Shown: positions 1 to 9,148, counted from the first letter of the stretch. The stretch is DNA of 46,371 bases from Hyphomicrobiales bacterium (GCA_900466575.1 UBMP01000008.1:286605-332975); one strand, 5' to 3'. Translations and numbers: made by a program. The notes: generated from the sequence alone by a model not told the origin.

Positions 1-40
1 CCATCGGGGGAGTCGTTTCGAAGGATGTTGTTTCATCCAT
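1..40 (-). CDS. possible start of a gene running off the left edge (partial)
   Basis: An ATG at position 40 opens a minus-strand frame that stays open for 13 codons to the window edge and reads MDETTSFETTPPM. A G-rich stretch lies about 9-14 bases upstream and could serve as a ribosome binding site. Nothing in 13 residues identifies a family. It may equally be chance. Confidence 0.3.
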   Translation of the reverse strand, partial: MDETTSFETTPPM

Positions 41-72
41 CGCCGCCCGCGCCCCCTGATGCAATGTCCCGC

Positions 73-86
73 ACGTTACGAAACGT
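73..86. promoter_or_regulatory. ACGTT-N4-AACGT palindrome, possible operator
   Basis: Perfect 5-bp inverted arms (ACGTT, AACGT) are separated by 4 bases. They lie 33 bases upstream of the possible minus-strand start at 40, where an operator would be expected. No regulator can be named. Confidence 0.25.
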
Positions 87-199
87 CACATCAAGCTCTC
101 CTCCCGCCTGAACCCGTCGTCGCGAGCCCATCCGGTGGCGGAAGGCGTTCAGAATAAGGGATGATGGGGAGAGTGAGGAAAACAGTGCGGCCAGGTTAG

Positions 200-378
200 C
201 CTCTCCCCTTGTGGGAGAGGAAGGAAAATCAGCATCTTAGCTGTAAGCTAAGTGCTAGATTTTCCAGGTGAGGGGGAAATTTTGTCCACGACATTGACCG
301 TACCCCCCCTCACCAAGCTCGCCAAGCCAATCGCCTCCGGCTCTTGGGGCGAGCTATCCTCTCCCACAAGGGGAGAGG
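200..378. repeat. folded intergenic repeat bounded by 22-bp inverted repeats
   Basis: Positions 200-221 and 357-378 are perfect 22-bp inverted repeats, and each is itself a near-palindrome (CCTCTCCC...GGGAGAGG). Between them lie three further pairs: GGAAAATC at 223-230 with GATTTTCC at 258-265 (inside this, CTTAGCT pairs with AGCTAAG), GGTGAGGGGG at 267-276 with CCCCCTCACC at 305-314, and AGCTCGCC at 316-323 with GGCGAGCT at 348-355. Almost every base can fold. The build matches non-autonomous mosaic palindromic elements of rhizobia (RIME-like or MITE-like), but the family name is an inference. No second copy is visible in this window. The element sits 17 bases past the stop of the acyl-CoA synthetase, so its outer hairpin could also stabilise or end that transcript. 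The remaining bases of 41-199 hold no gene that I can see. Confidence 0.7.
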
Positions 379-395
379 AGGAGCGCCCCTCGCCC

Positions 396-2027
<1,632 letters not shown>

Positions 2028-2103
2028 AATCACTCCTCCCAAAGTGGTTCGTGACGCCAGAGTACCCGGACGGGAGACGCGCGCAAGCCCAAACTTTCGT
2101 CTT

Positions 2104-2148
2104 AGGTCTTGAAATCGTTTCAATTTTTTGCATTGCAACATAAGACCT
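2104..2148. promoter_or_regulatory. nested palindromes in the divergent acyl-CoA synthetase/hydrolase region
   Basis: The 167-bp gap between two divergent genes holds a perfect palindrome TTGAAA-TCG-TTTCAA (2109-2123) and a second, TTGCA-T-TGCAA (2128-2138). Both are enclosed by inverted arms AGGTCTT (2104-2110) and AAGACCT (2142-2148). This density of dyads suggests one or more operator sites, perhaps for a fatty-acid-responsive regulator; that identity is a guess. Confidence 0.45.
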
Positions 2149-2194
2149 CACGCAGGTTCTTGACGATCGCGAGAGGAAGGCAGACATAAGGGCC

Positions 2195-2749
2195 ATGAAA
2201 GTAGCAGACGTCGAAATTCTCATTGTCCCCGGCTACACCAATTCCGGTCCGGATCATTGGCAGACACGCTGGGAAAACAAGCTCTCCACCGCCCGCCGCG
2301 TCGAGCAGGCCGAATGGTCGAAGCCCGTGCGCGAGGACTGGGTTGCGCGCGTCACGCAAGAGGTGAATGCAGCCGAAAAGCCAGTTGTGCTGGTCGCGCA
2401 TTCCCTTGGTGTGCCGGCCGTCATCCATGCGGTGCCGCATTTCAAGAAGCCCGTTGCCGGAGCCTTCCTTGTTGCACCGCCGGACGTCGCCAACCCGGCG
2501 ATCAGACCGAAGCATCTGATGACGTTCGGCCCCTATCCGCGCGATCCGCTACCCTTTCCGTCCATGACCGTTGCCAGCCGCAACGATCCGTTTGGCGCCT
2601 ACGAGCATGCCGATGATATTGCCGCCTGCTGGGGGTCCATGCTGCTCGATGCAGGAGAGTCAGGACATATCAATGCAGAGTCGGGCCACGGGCCCTGGCC
2701 GGAGGGGACGATGATCTTCGCGCAGTTCCTGAGCCATCTGAAGGCGTAA
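2195..2749 (+). CDS. RBBP9/YdeN-family serine hydrolase
   Basis: Small alpha/beta hydrolase of 184 residues, the usual size for the RBBP9/YdeN (DUF1234-like) family. An early VPGYTNSG loop is followed by the nucleophile elbow VAHSLG with Ser70, an aspartate in SRNDPF (Asp131) and the catalytic histidine in GHINAESGHGPWPEG (His158), which together give the triad. Most members have no defined substrate. No signal peptide is present, so it is cytoplasmic. It is divergent from the acyl-CoA synthetase and is followed by a short hairpin before purC, so it is probably its own transcript. Confidence 0.85.
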   Translation: MKVADVEILIVPGYTNSGPDHWQTRWENKLSTARRVEQAEWSKPVREDWVARVTQEVNAAEKPVVLVAHSLGVPAVIHAVPHFKKPVAGAFLVAPPDVANPAIRPKHLMTFGPYPRDPLPFPSMTVASRNDPFGAYEHADDIAACWGSMLLDAGESGHINAESGHGPWPEGTMIFAQFLSHLKA

Positions 2750-2757
2750 AGCCTTAA

Positions 2758-2778
2758 CCCGGTTTGGATGAAACCGGG
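2758..2778 (+). terminator. hairpin after the serine hydrolase
   Basis: CCCGGTTT-GGATG-AAACCGGG forms a perfect 8-bp stem starting 8 bases after the hydrolase stop. There is no T-run after it, so it may be a weak or Rho-assisted terminator, or a 3'-end stabiliser. Confidence 0.4.
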
Positions 2779-2846
2779 GATCGCAGCCGCACCAAGCGTT
2801 GTTAAATGCCGCAAGATCGGTTATGGAGCCGCAAAACTTAAAACAA

Positions 2847-2873
2847 GCATGTCGAGTCATTCCAGCGACATGC
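2847..2873 (+). promoter_or_regulatory. inverted repeat in the purC upstream region
   Basis: GCATGTCG (2847-2854) and CGACATGC (2866-2873) are perfect 8-bp inverted arms around an 11-base loop, 21 bases before the purC start. It could be an operator, or a leader hairpin downstream of a weak promoter-like pair (TTGTTA at 2799, TTATGG at 2821). Confidence 0.4.
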
Positions 2874-2894
2874 GCCGAACAGGTCGAATTTTTC

Positions 2895-3659
2895 ATGAAC
2901 CGTCGCCGCCGTATTTACGAAGGCAAGGCCAAGATCCTTTACGAAGGACCGGAGCCGGGCACACTGATCCAGTTCTTCAAGGACGATGCCACCGCCTTCA
3001 ACGCCAAGAAGCATGCCGTCATCGACGGCAAGGGCGTGCTGAACAACCGTATCAGCGAGTTCATCTTCTCGCATCTGAACCGCATGGGCATTCCGACGCA
3101 TTTCATCCGCCGGCTGAACATGCGCGAGCAGCTGATCAAGGAAGTGGAGATCATTCCGCTCGAGATCGTCGTGCGCAATGTCGCCGCCGGTTCGCTTTCC
3201 ACCCGCCTCGGCATCGAGGAAGGCGTGGTGCTGCCGCGCTCGATCATCGAGTTCTATTTCAAGTCGGACCAGCTGAGCGACCCGATGGTCTCCGAAGAGC
3301 ATATCACGGCCTTCGGCTGGGCCTCGCCCCAGGAACTCGATGACATCATGGCGCTCGCCATCCGCTGCAACGACTTCCTGTCCGGTCTTTTCCTCGGCGC
3401 CGGCATCCAGCTCGTCGACTTCAAGATCGAATGCGGCCGCCTTTTCGAAGGCGACATGATGCGCATCGTTCTGGCCGACGAGATCTCGCCGGACAGCTGC
3501 CGTCTCTGGGACATCGAGACCAAGAAGCGGATGGACAAGGACATTTTCCGCAAGGATCTCGGCGGGCTCATCGAAGCCTATCAGGAAGTCGCCCGCCGTC
3601 TCGGCATCATCAACGAAAACGAGCCTGTGCGCGGCACGGGCCCCGTTCTGGTCAAGTAA
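2895..3659 (+). CDS. purC: phosphoribosylaminoimidazole-succinocarboxamide synthase (SAICAR synthase)
   Basis: Joins aspartate to CAIR with ATP to make SAICAR in purine synthesis, in the cytoplasm. The 254-residue product opens with [18 protein letters not shown], the nucleotide-binding start of the family, and carries the conserved FKDDATAFN and [14 protein letters not shown] segments and the later [11 protein letters not shown]. The ATG at 2895 gives this standard beginning; an in-frame start 32 codons earlier would add an unrelated tail. It is followed after 18 bases by purS, so the two are probably co-transcribed. Confidence 0.97.
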   Translation: MNRRRRIYEGKAKILYEGPEPGTLIQFFKDDATAFNAKKHAVIDGKGVLNNRISEFIFSHLNRMGIPTHFIRRLNMREQLIKEVEIIPLEIVVRNVAAGSLSTRLGIEEGVVLPRSIIEFYFKSDQLSDPMVSEEHITAFGWASPQELDDIMALAIRCNDFLSGLFLGAGIQLVDFKIECGRLFEGDMMRIVLADEISPDSCRLWDIETKKRMDKDIFRKDLGGLIEAYQEVARRLGIINENEPVRGTGPVLVK

Positions 3660-3677
3660 ACCGTCAGGGGATTAGAC

Positions 3678-3920
3678 GTGATCAAGGCACGCGTAACCGT
3701 CACGCTCAAGAATGGCGTTCTCGACCCGCAGGGCAAGGCAATCGAAGGCGCGCTCGGCGCACTCGGCTTCGATGGCGTCGGCCATGTCCGCCAGGGCAAG
3801 GTCTTCGACATCGAGATCGACAGCGCCGATAAGGCCAAGGCGGAAGCCGACCTGAAGGCCATGTGCGAGAAACTTCTGGCGAACACGGTAATTGAGAATT
3901 ATACTATCAGCCTCGCGTGA
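3678..3920 (+). CDS. purS: phosphoribosylformylglycinamidine synthase subunit PurS
   Basis: Small structural subunit of the three-part FGAM synthase (PurS-PurQ-PurL), which channels ammonia from PurQ to PurL. It has 80 residues, the usual length, and starts at a GTG at 3678 after a GGGG stretch. The start IKARVTVTLKNGVLDPQGKA and the KVFDIEID strand are typical. The split purS-purQ arrangement replaces the single long PurL of gamma-proteobacteria. Confidence 0.95.
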   Translation: MIKARVTVTLKNGVLDPQGKAIEGALGALGFDGVGHVRQGKVFDIEIDSADKAKAEADLKAMCEKLLANTVIENYTISLA

Positions 3921-3938
3921 AGGTTGAAGGATGGTTCC

Positions 3939-4199
3939 ATGGCCGAGGTCAGCGCAGATCTTGTCTTTGAAATGCTGAAGCGGATGCAAGCCGATATCTC
4001 GAACGTGAAAGAAAGTGTTCGGGAGCTTCGGCAGGACAACATCTCGATCAGAAGCCAGCTTCATACGATGCAGGGCGACATCAATAACCTGCGCGCGTCT
4101 GTCGGCCATATCGAAATGCGTCTTGACCGGATCGAGAACCGTCTCGATCTTCGCGAACTCGCAGAGCGCGGTCAGGCCTCATTCGATCTTTCCTCCTGA
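3939..4199 (+). CDS. short coiled-coil protein between purS and purQ
   Basis: An 86-residue protein with no signal peptide or membrane segment. After about 15 residues almost the whole chain (roughly 15-75) reads as a heptad-patterned coiled coil with many Leu/Ile/Met and charged positions, for example ELRQDNISIRSQL and IEMRLDRIENRLDL. The ATG at 3939 has GAAGG 8 bases upstream. I do not recognise a functional family. It is in the same direction as the purine genes, 18 bases after purS, so it is probably co-transcribed. A scaffold or partner role is only a guess. Confidence 0.75.
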   Translation: MAEVSADLVFEMLKRMQADISNVKESVRELRQDNISIRSQLHTMQGDINNLRASVGHIEMRLDRIENRLDLRELAERGQASFDLSS

Positions 4200-4229
4200 G
4201 ACGCGTAAAGGTCACGGGAGAACGGGGAA

Positions 4230-4259
4230 AATGCGTTGACGCTGAGAGCGTAGCGCATT
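4230..4259 (+). promoter_or_regulatory. two-step hairpin before purQ
   Basis: AATGCG (4230-4235) pairs with CGCATT (4254-4259), and inside it ACGCT (4239-4243) pairs with AGCGT (4247-4251) around a GAG loop. It lies in the 105-base gap before purQ. No T-run follows, so an RNA processing, stability or attenuation element is more likely than a full terminator. Confidence 0.45.
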
Positions 4260-4304
4260 ATCCGACCCATTATTGACCACTCCGGAACTGGAGCTTTGAA
4301 AGCC

Positions 4305-4976
4305 ATGAAATCCGCCGTCGTTCAGCTTCCCGGGCTTAATCGCGATCGTGACATGATCGCTGCGCTGACCAAGATTTCGGGCAAGGCCCCGATCACGGTC
4401 TGGCAGACGGAAACGGAGATTCCGGATGTCGATCTGATCGTCATCCCCGGCGGCTTTTCCTATGGCGATTATCTGCGCTGCGGCGCGATTGCGGCGCGTA
4501 TGCCGGTCATGCAGGCGATCCGCGAGAAGGCCGAAAAGGGCGTGAAGGTTCTCGGCGTCTGCAACGGCTTCCAGATCCTCCTCGAAGCCGGCATGCTGCC
4601 CGGCGCGCTGATGCGCAACGCCTCGCTGAAATTCGTCTGCCGCGAAGTGAAGCTGGAAGTGGCGAATGCCGAGACGGCCTTTACCCGCGCTTACGCCAAA
4701 GGACAGGTACTGCGCTGCCCGGTCGCCCATCACGACGGCAACTATTTCGCCGATGCCCAGACGTTGAAGGCGATGGAAGACCAAGGCCAGGTCGTGTTCC
4801 GCTATGCGGAGGGTACGAACCCGAACGGTTCGATGAACGACATTGCCGGCGTGATCAACACCCAAGGCAATGTGCTCGGCATGATGCCGCATCCGGAAAA
4901 TCTCATCGAGGCTGCCCATGGCGGTTCGGACGGTCGCGGGCTTTTCGCCTCGGCCCTCGACGTCATCGCTGCCTGA
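4305..4976 (+). CDS. purQ: phosphoribosylformylglycinamidine synthase subunit PurQ (glutaminase)
   Basis: Class I glutamine amidotransferase subunit that releases ammonia for FGAM synthase. The product has 223 residues, a usual length. The nucleophile is Cys86 in GVCNGFQ, and the other catalytic residues are His196 and Glu198 in [25 protein letters not shown] is also diagnostic. The ATG at 4305 is chosen over an in-frame TTG three codons upstream, with GGAG about 12 bases before it. purL, the third subunit, is not in the window. Confidence 0.96.
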   Translation: MKSAVVQLPGLNRDRDMIAALTKISGKAPITVWQTETEIPDVDLIVIPGGFSYGDYLRCGAIAARMPVMQAIREKAEKGVKVLGVCNGFQILLEAGMLPGALMRNASLKFVCREVKLEVANAETAFTRAYAKGQVLRCPVAHHDGNYFADAQTLKAMEDQGQVVFRYAEGTNPNGSMNDIAGVINTQGNVLGMMPHPENLIEAAHGGSDGRGLFASALDVIAA

Positions 4977-5000
4977 TTTCATTCGACGACAGGATTTTCC

Positions 5001-5402
5001 ATGCGCACCTTCTTCAAGCTGTCCGCCGCAGTCGTCCTGTCTGCTGCCGCCCTCGCCTCGTGCCAGTCGCAGAAGACTGCGGAGGCGCCTGCCGTCCGCT
5101 CTGCTGCCCTGCCGGTCATGGAACGCATCACCACCGGCGCAAACGCCTGCTGGTTCCGGACCAAGGACCCGGCTTTCGCCGCCTACCGGATGGCCCCGGA
5201 GCTGAACTCGTTCAGCGGCAAGCCGCGCCTGTTGCTCGTGGCCAAGCACAGCCCGGAATCGCGTCCGCTGCTCGTCATCGTGGCCGAGGGCGATCCGGCC
5301 CGGTTGCAGGCCTTCGGCCCGCTCATGGATGGCGCGCTGCATGGCAAGATTACGGCCGGCGTGAACCACTGGGCGCGCGGCAATATGGGCTGCCCCAGCT
5401 AA
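5001..5402 (+). CDS. small lipoprotein of unknown function
   Basis: A 133-residue protein starting with a lipoprotein signal: basic start, hydrophobic stretch and lipobox LASC with Cys21 as the lipid site. The mature part has Cys49 and a C-terminal Cys131, possibly a disulfide. Segments ACWFRTKDPAFAAYRMAPEL and RPLLVIVAEGDP give no family I can name. It starts 24 bases after purQ on the same strand and may be read from the purine transcript. Its stop lies 15 bases from the convergent SDR gene. Confidence 0.75.
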   Translation: MRTFFKLSAAVVLSAAALASCQSQKTAEAPAVRSAALPVMERITTGANACWFRTKDPAFAAYRMAPELNSFSGKPRLLLVAKHSPESRPLLVIVAEGDPARLQAFGPLMDGALHGKITAGVNHWARGNMGCPS

Positions 5403-5417
5403 AATCCGTCGCCTATC

Positions 5418-6245
5418 TTAAAGCGTCATCGGCGCCGAAGGCGCAGGACCGGATTCGTAGCCACCCCAGACGACCTGATCGAAACAGATCGCCGAACCGG
5501 TCATAAGGCCGGATTCGGGCGATGAGAGGTAGGCGCAGGCGCGCGCGACTTCCTGCGGGTCGACCAGACGACCGAAGGGTTGACCAGCAGCAGCCTTGGC
5601 CAGCCAGTCATCGGACGCGCCGTGATAATCGCGCTGGATGCGGTCCTCGCCATCGGAGGCCATCCAGCCGATATTCAGCTGATTGACGCGGATGCGGTTC
5701 TTCAAAAGCGCGAAGGCCGTGTTCTTGGTCAGCGTTTCCAGCGCGCCCTTGGACGCACAATAGGCCGAGAGGAACGGCTGGCCGGCCATGGCCGACATCG
5801 AGCCGATATTGACGATCGTTCCCTCGACCTTGTCGCGGATCATCATCTTCACCGCTTCCTGCATGAGGAAGAACGGCGCGCGGACATTGATCGCGAACAT
5901 GCGGTCGAAGAGTTCCGGCGAGGTATCGACAATGGTGCCACGGTCGGTGATCGCCGCGACGTTGACCAATGCATCGACGCGGCCGAAGCGCGTGTCGCAG
6001 GCTTTCATGACAGCAGCGGGGGCTTCGGCCGAACCAAGATCCGCCTCCACGAAGTGAACCGGCACGCCGGTCGCCGCCGAAATCTCTGCGGCGACGGCCT
6101 CGCCCTTCGCCTTCGAGCGTCCGCAGGTGACGATGCCGGCAGCGCCGCGTTCGGCGAAGAGGCGTGCCACGGCGGCGCCTAGTCCCTGCGTGCCGCCGGT
6201 GATGACGGCTACGCGGCCATCGAGACGCGCATAATTGTCGCTCAT
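5418..6245 (-). CDS. SDR-family oxidoreductase
   Basis: Classical short-chain dehydrogenase/reductase, 275 residues. The Rossmann motif TGGTQGLG is at 16-23, NVAAIT is near 95-100 and the catalytic set is Asn120, Ser149, Tyr162 and Lys166 (YCASK). The Gly-rich loop and the following CGRSK suggest NAD(P) use, but the substrate is unknown. The ATG at 6245 has GGGAGGAG upstream. It lies 22 bases after the PhyH dioxygenase on the same strand and is most likely co-transcribed, so the pair may oxidise a common small substrate under the divergent LacI-type regulator. Confidence 0.9.
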   Translation of the reverse strand: MSDNYARLDGRVAVITGGTQGLGAAVARLFAERGAAGIVTCGRSKAKGEAVAAEISAATGVPVHFVEADLGSAEAPAAVMKACDTRFGRVDALVNVAAITDRGTIVDTSPELFDRMFAINVRAPFFLMQEAVKMMIRDKVEGTIVNIGSMSAMAGQPFLSAYCASKGALETLTKNTAFALLKNRIRVNQLNIGWMASDGEDRIQRDYHGASDDWLAKAAAGQPFGRLVDPQEVARACAYLSSPESGLMTGSAICFDQVVWGGYESGPAPSAPMTL

Positions 6246-6267
6246 GTATTCTCCTCCCTCAACCCGC

Positions 6268-7455
6268 TCAGCTTTGGCGCTTCTCATCATAGGTGGCAAG
6301 GGCGGCGATGAACGTCTCTGTCGTCCAGCGCTCGGCAAGCGCTTCTGCCATCAAAGCCGATTGCGGTTTCGGTGCCATGCCACCAAGGGGCGGGTCGCGG
6401 TCGAGATTGGTGGGGAAGGAATAGCCTTCCGCGCAAGACGCGATGGCGCTGGCAACGCCTGCGGCATCCAGCCTCCCCTCGCCCTTCAGGTTGGCCAGCG
6501 CGGGATAGAGTTCGGCGCACATGCGGGTGCGGTTGACTGTCTCCATGGCGCGGCCGAAGGCGGACGATACCTGAAGCAGGTTGGCGACGCGCAGGATATC
6601 CTTTGAGACGTTGGAGCCGGCCGCGTGGAAGAGTGCCGGATTGAAGAAGACGACATCGCCCTTCTCCAGCGGCAATTGCACATGGTTGGCCGCGAAATAA
6701 TCCTTGAACTCCTGCTTTTCCAGCGCGACGTAACCGGGCTCATAAGCTTGGCTGAACGGCAGGAAGAGTGTCGGCCCACTTTCCAGCGGCATGTCGCAAT
6801 GGGCAACTGCCCCTTGCAGCGTCAGCACCGGCGAAAGACGATGGGCGTGGATCGGGTATCTCCCGATCTGGGCGGCGGTCATGAAGCCGAGATGGTAGTC
6901 ACGATGCGGCGTCTGCGACGCGCCGCCGGGGTTCACCCGGTTCACCTGCGCCGTCATCTGGAAGGCCGGTCCAAGCCAGGCGCGGCTGACCAGTTCAATG
7001 ATCGGATTGGCGTAGTAGAGTGCGAAGTTCTCGGGATCGGCTAGGCAGTGCTTTTCCAGGGAATTCCAGATGCGGTCATTCGCACCCGGCTTGGCGAAAT
7101 GGTCGCCGCCGCCGGTCTTCGTGCGGTGCTGCTCGTCGATGATTTCGGCAAAAACCTCGCTGGCGCGGTCGATCACCGAGAGATCGGTGAAGGCGCGCTT
7201 GAAGACGGCAACGCCGGGGCCGTCCGTGAGGAGATTACAAAGCTCGGCGAGCACCGGCTCCTCGTTAGAGCCCGTGGCTTTCACGAGCGCTGCACTGTCA
7301 TAGATAACGACATTCTTCTCGATGGATTTGGCGTGCGGATGGTCCGCGAGGCTCGACTGACGTTCCACCAGTCGACGGAAGTCATCAAGTCGGCAGTCGT
7401 CCAGCGTCAGGCCATAGCGCCGCGTTTGCGGCTCCAGTGTGCGTGCTGCGTCCAT
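6268..7455 (-). CDS. phytanoyl-CoA dioxygenase (PhyH)-family Fe(II)/2-oxoglutarate oxygenase
   Basis: A 395-residue protein with the facial triad of a 2-oxoglutarate dioxygenase: His184 and Asp186 in TPHRDYHLG and distal His277 in NPALFHAAGSN, with Arg289 placed to bind 2-oxoglutarate. LEKGDVVFFNPALFH is typical of the PhyH family. Bacterial members hydroxylate varied small molecules, so the name does not imply phytanate. The ATG at 7455 has GGGAGG a few bases upstream. It is the first gene of a probable two-gene operon with the SDR and faces the LacI-family regulator across 101 bases. Confidence 0.88.
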   Translation of the reverse strand: MDAARTLEPQTRRYGLTLDDCRLDDFRRLVERQSSLADHPHAKSIEKNVVIYDSAALVKATGSNEEPVLAELCNLLTDGPGVAVFKRAFTDLSVIDRASEVFAEIIDEQHRTKTGGGDHFAKPGANDRIWNSLEKHCLADPENFALYYANPIIELVSRAWLGPAFQMTAQVNRVNPGGASQTPHRDYHLGFMTAAQIGRYPIHAHRLSPVLTLQGAVAHCDMPLESGPTLFLPFSQAYEPGYVALEKQEFKDYFAANHVQLPLEKGDVVFFNPALFHAAGSNVSKDILRVANLLQVSSAFGRAMETVNRTRMCAELYPALANLKGEGRLDAAGVASAIASCAEGYSFPTNLDRDPPLGGMAPKPQSALMAEALAERWTTETFIAALATYDEKRQS

Positions 7456-7476
7456 GTTTTCCTCCCGCGAAACAAA

Positions 7477-7490
7477 TTGACACGTGGCAA
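7477..7490. promoter_or_regulatory. LacI-type operator candidate
   Basis: TTGACACGTGGCAA is a 14-bp palindrome with a single mismatched pair (TTGnCACGTGnCAA) centred on CG, the build of many LacI-family operators. It lies 21 bases before the PhyH start and 66 bases before the regulator start, so binding could block the operon. Confidence 0.55.
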
Positions 7491-7525
7491 GTCTAGGCCG
7501 GTTCCCCACTTCACTGCGAGATTGC

Positions 7526-7546
7526 AAATCCATCAAAAATCCATCA
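7526..7546. repeat. 10-bp direct repeat upstream of the LacI-type gene
   Basis: AAATCCATCA occurs at 7526-7535 and again at 7537-7546, an 11-bp period or about one helical turn. It ends 10 bases before the regulator ATG. It could be a second protein-binding site or chance slippage. Confidence 0.5.
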
Positions 7547-7556
7547 GATTTCGAGA

Positions 7557-8576
7557 ATGTCACATCCGTTTCTCGTCAAAGACATCGCGTTTCAGGCGGG
7601 CCTCAGCACCGCGACGGTCGATCGCGTGATCAACAGCCGGCCCGGTGTGCGGCGGCAGACGGTGCAGCGCGTGCAGGCTGCGATTGCCGAACTGGAGCGT
7701 CAGCAGAAGCGGGAGGAGTTTTTCGGCAGGACCTACGTGATCGACATCGTCATGGAAGCACCGGACCGGTTCTGCGACGCCGTGCGCCTGGCCTTCGAAC
7801 GCGAGGCGGGCGCCATGGCGCCTACGCTCTTCCGGTTCCGCTTTCACATGGCGGAGATCATGCGCGACCGCGAGCTTGTCAGCACGCTCGACCGCATTCG
7901 CCTGCGCGGTTCGGACGGCATCGTCCTGAAGGCGGGCAACACGAAATTGGTACGGGAGGCCGTGCGGCACTGCGAGGAGCAAGGCCTGCCCGTGGTGACA
8001 CTGGTGACCGACCTTCCCGGCAGCACAAGAGTGGCCTATGCGGGCGCGGATAATCACGCCGCAGGGCAAACCGCAGCTTACCTCATGGCAAACCGATTTG
8101 CAGAGAGACATGCCCATGTCCTGCTGACGCTGAGCAGCCATCAATTTGAGGGCGAAGAAGCACGTGAGGCGGGCTTCCGGCGGTTCATGGCGCGGTACCG
8201 GCCGGACATCGTCATCACCAGCGTTTCGGAAGGTTTCGGTCGGGACGGCGCGACAGGCGAACTGGCGCGCCATGCACTTGCCGAGCACCCGAACCTCTCG
8301 GCTGTCTACTCGATCGGAGGCGGCAATCGCGCCATTCTCAAAGCCTTCCGTGACGCCGCGCGAAACATCGATATCTTCATCGCCCACGACCTCGACGCCG
8401 AGAATCTAGATCTTCTGACGAACGGAGACGTGACCTTCGTTCTGCACCACGATCTGAGAACGGACGTCCGCGAAGTATTCCGCGTGATCGCGGCCCGTCA
8501 CGAAAAACGCAGCGGTGTCGCTGCCCGGCTTTCGCAGATGGAAATCATCACGCCGACGAACCTGCCGGCGATCTAA
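7557..8576 (+). CDS. LacI-family transcriptional regulator
   Basis: A 339-residue repressor. The N-terminal helix-turn-helix VKDIAFQAGLSTATVDRVIN is at about 7-26, followed by the hinge, then a periplasmic-binding-protein-like sensor from about residue 60 to the end (VVTLVTDLPGS, AYSIGGGN-like and FIAHDLDAENLDLL strands). The sugar-binding-type domain suggests a sugar, polyol or similar effector. The divergent PhyH-SDR pair is the obvious target. No transporter is adjacent. Its stop overlaps that of the convergent cytochrome b561 gene by 4 bases. Confidence 0.92.
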   Translation: MSHPFLVKDIAFQAGLSTATVDRVINSRPGVRRQTVQRVQAAIAELERQQKREEFFGRTYVIDIVMEAPDRFCDAVRLAFEREAGAMAPTLFRFRFHMAEIMRDRELVSTLDRIRLRGSDGIVLKAGNTKLVREAVRHCEEQGLPVVTLVTDLPGSTRVAYAGADNHAAGQTAAYLMANRFAERHAHVLLTLSSHQFEGEEAREAGFRRFMARYRPDIVITSVSEGFGRDGATGELARHALAEHPNLSAVYSIGGGNRAILKAFRDAARNIDIFIAHDLDAENLDLLTNGDVTFVLHHDLRTDVREVFRVIAARHEKRSGVAARLSQMEIITPTNLPAI

Positions 8577-9148
8577 TTCTCTTTCCCGGCGAGAGAACGC
8601 CCCGGCAACAGCATGCGGGTGATTAACCCATCCTTCAGCGTGAACTGATGGCGCAGTGCCGCCAGAGCGTGAACCGCGGACAGGATCAGCATGAAATAGG
8701 CGAGGAAGGCGTGGAAAACCGTCCAGAGACCGGCCGCATGAAGCGAGGCACCGAGCCCCAAGCGCGGCAGCGCAAACAGGCCGAAGACGCGGAAGGGCAA
8801 CAGCCCGCCCATGGTGGAAACGACCAACCAGCCGGTGAGCGGGATGATGCCGAGAAGTGCCAGAAGCACAAAGTGGCTGGTGCGAGCCAGGCGACGTTCG
8901 CCCTGCTCCATGCGCTGCGGCAGTGCCGGGCGTCGGTTGAAAAGCATCCAGACGATCCGCAAAAGCCAGAGGGCCAGAATGAGTTCGCCGATGGAGACGT
9001 GGCGCGCAAGCATCGCCTGTTTCACGGCAAGGTCCCGCTCGCTTTCCATCGTCAATCCGATCCAGAACTGGATGAGAAAGAGCACAGCCATGATCCAGTG
9101 AAAGAGAATGGAAACGAGGCCGTAGCTCTTTTCCGTATTCAGGATCAT
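8573..9148 (-). CDS. cytochrome b561-family membrane protein
   Basis: A 191-residue bacterial di-heme cytochrome b561 (CybB type) that moves electrons in the inner membrane, possibly from quinol to superoxide or another acceptor. Four hydrophobic segments lie at about 9-31, 51-70, 92-113 and 141-163. Histidines suited to heme ligation are His17 (FHWIMA), His50 (ARHVSIGEL), His146 and His160. ILFHWIMAVLF and RHVSIGELILALWLLR are typical of the family. It is 26 bases downstream of the GFA gene stop in map order but codes in the same direction as it only by chance of layout; it has no clear operon partner. Confidence 0.9.
   Translation of the reverse strand: MILNTEKSYGLVSILFHWIMAVLFLIQFWIGLTMESERDLAVKQAMLARHVSIGELILALWLLRIVWMLFNRRPALPQRMEQGERRLARTSHFVLLALLGIIPLTGWLVVSTMGGLLPFRVFGLFALPRLGLGASLHAAGLWTVFHAFLAYFMLILSAVHALAALRHQFTLKDGLITRMLLPGRSLAGKEN

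Noticed and set aside
2750-2894. Purine riboswitch before purC
   Set aside because: No conserved three-way-junction pattern is visible; only a simple inverted repeat.
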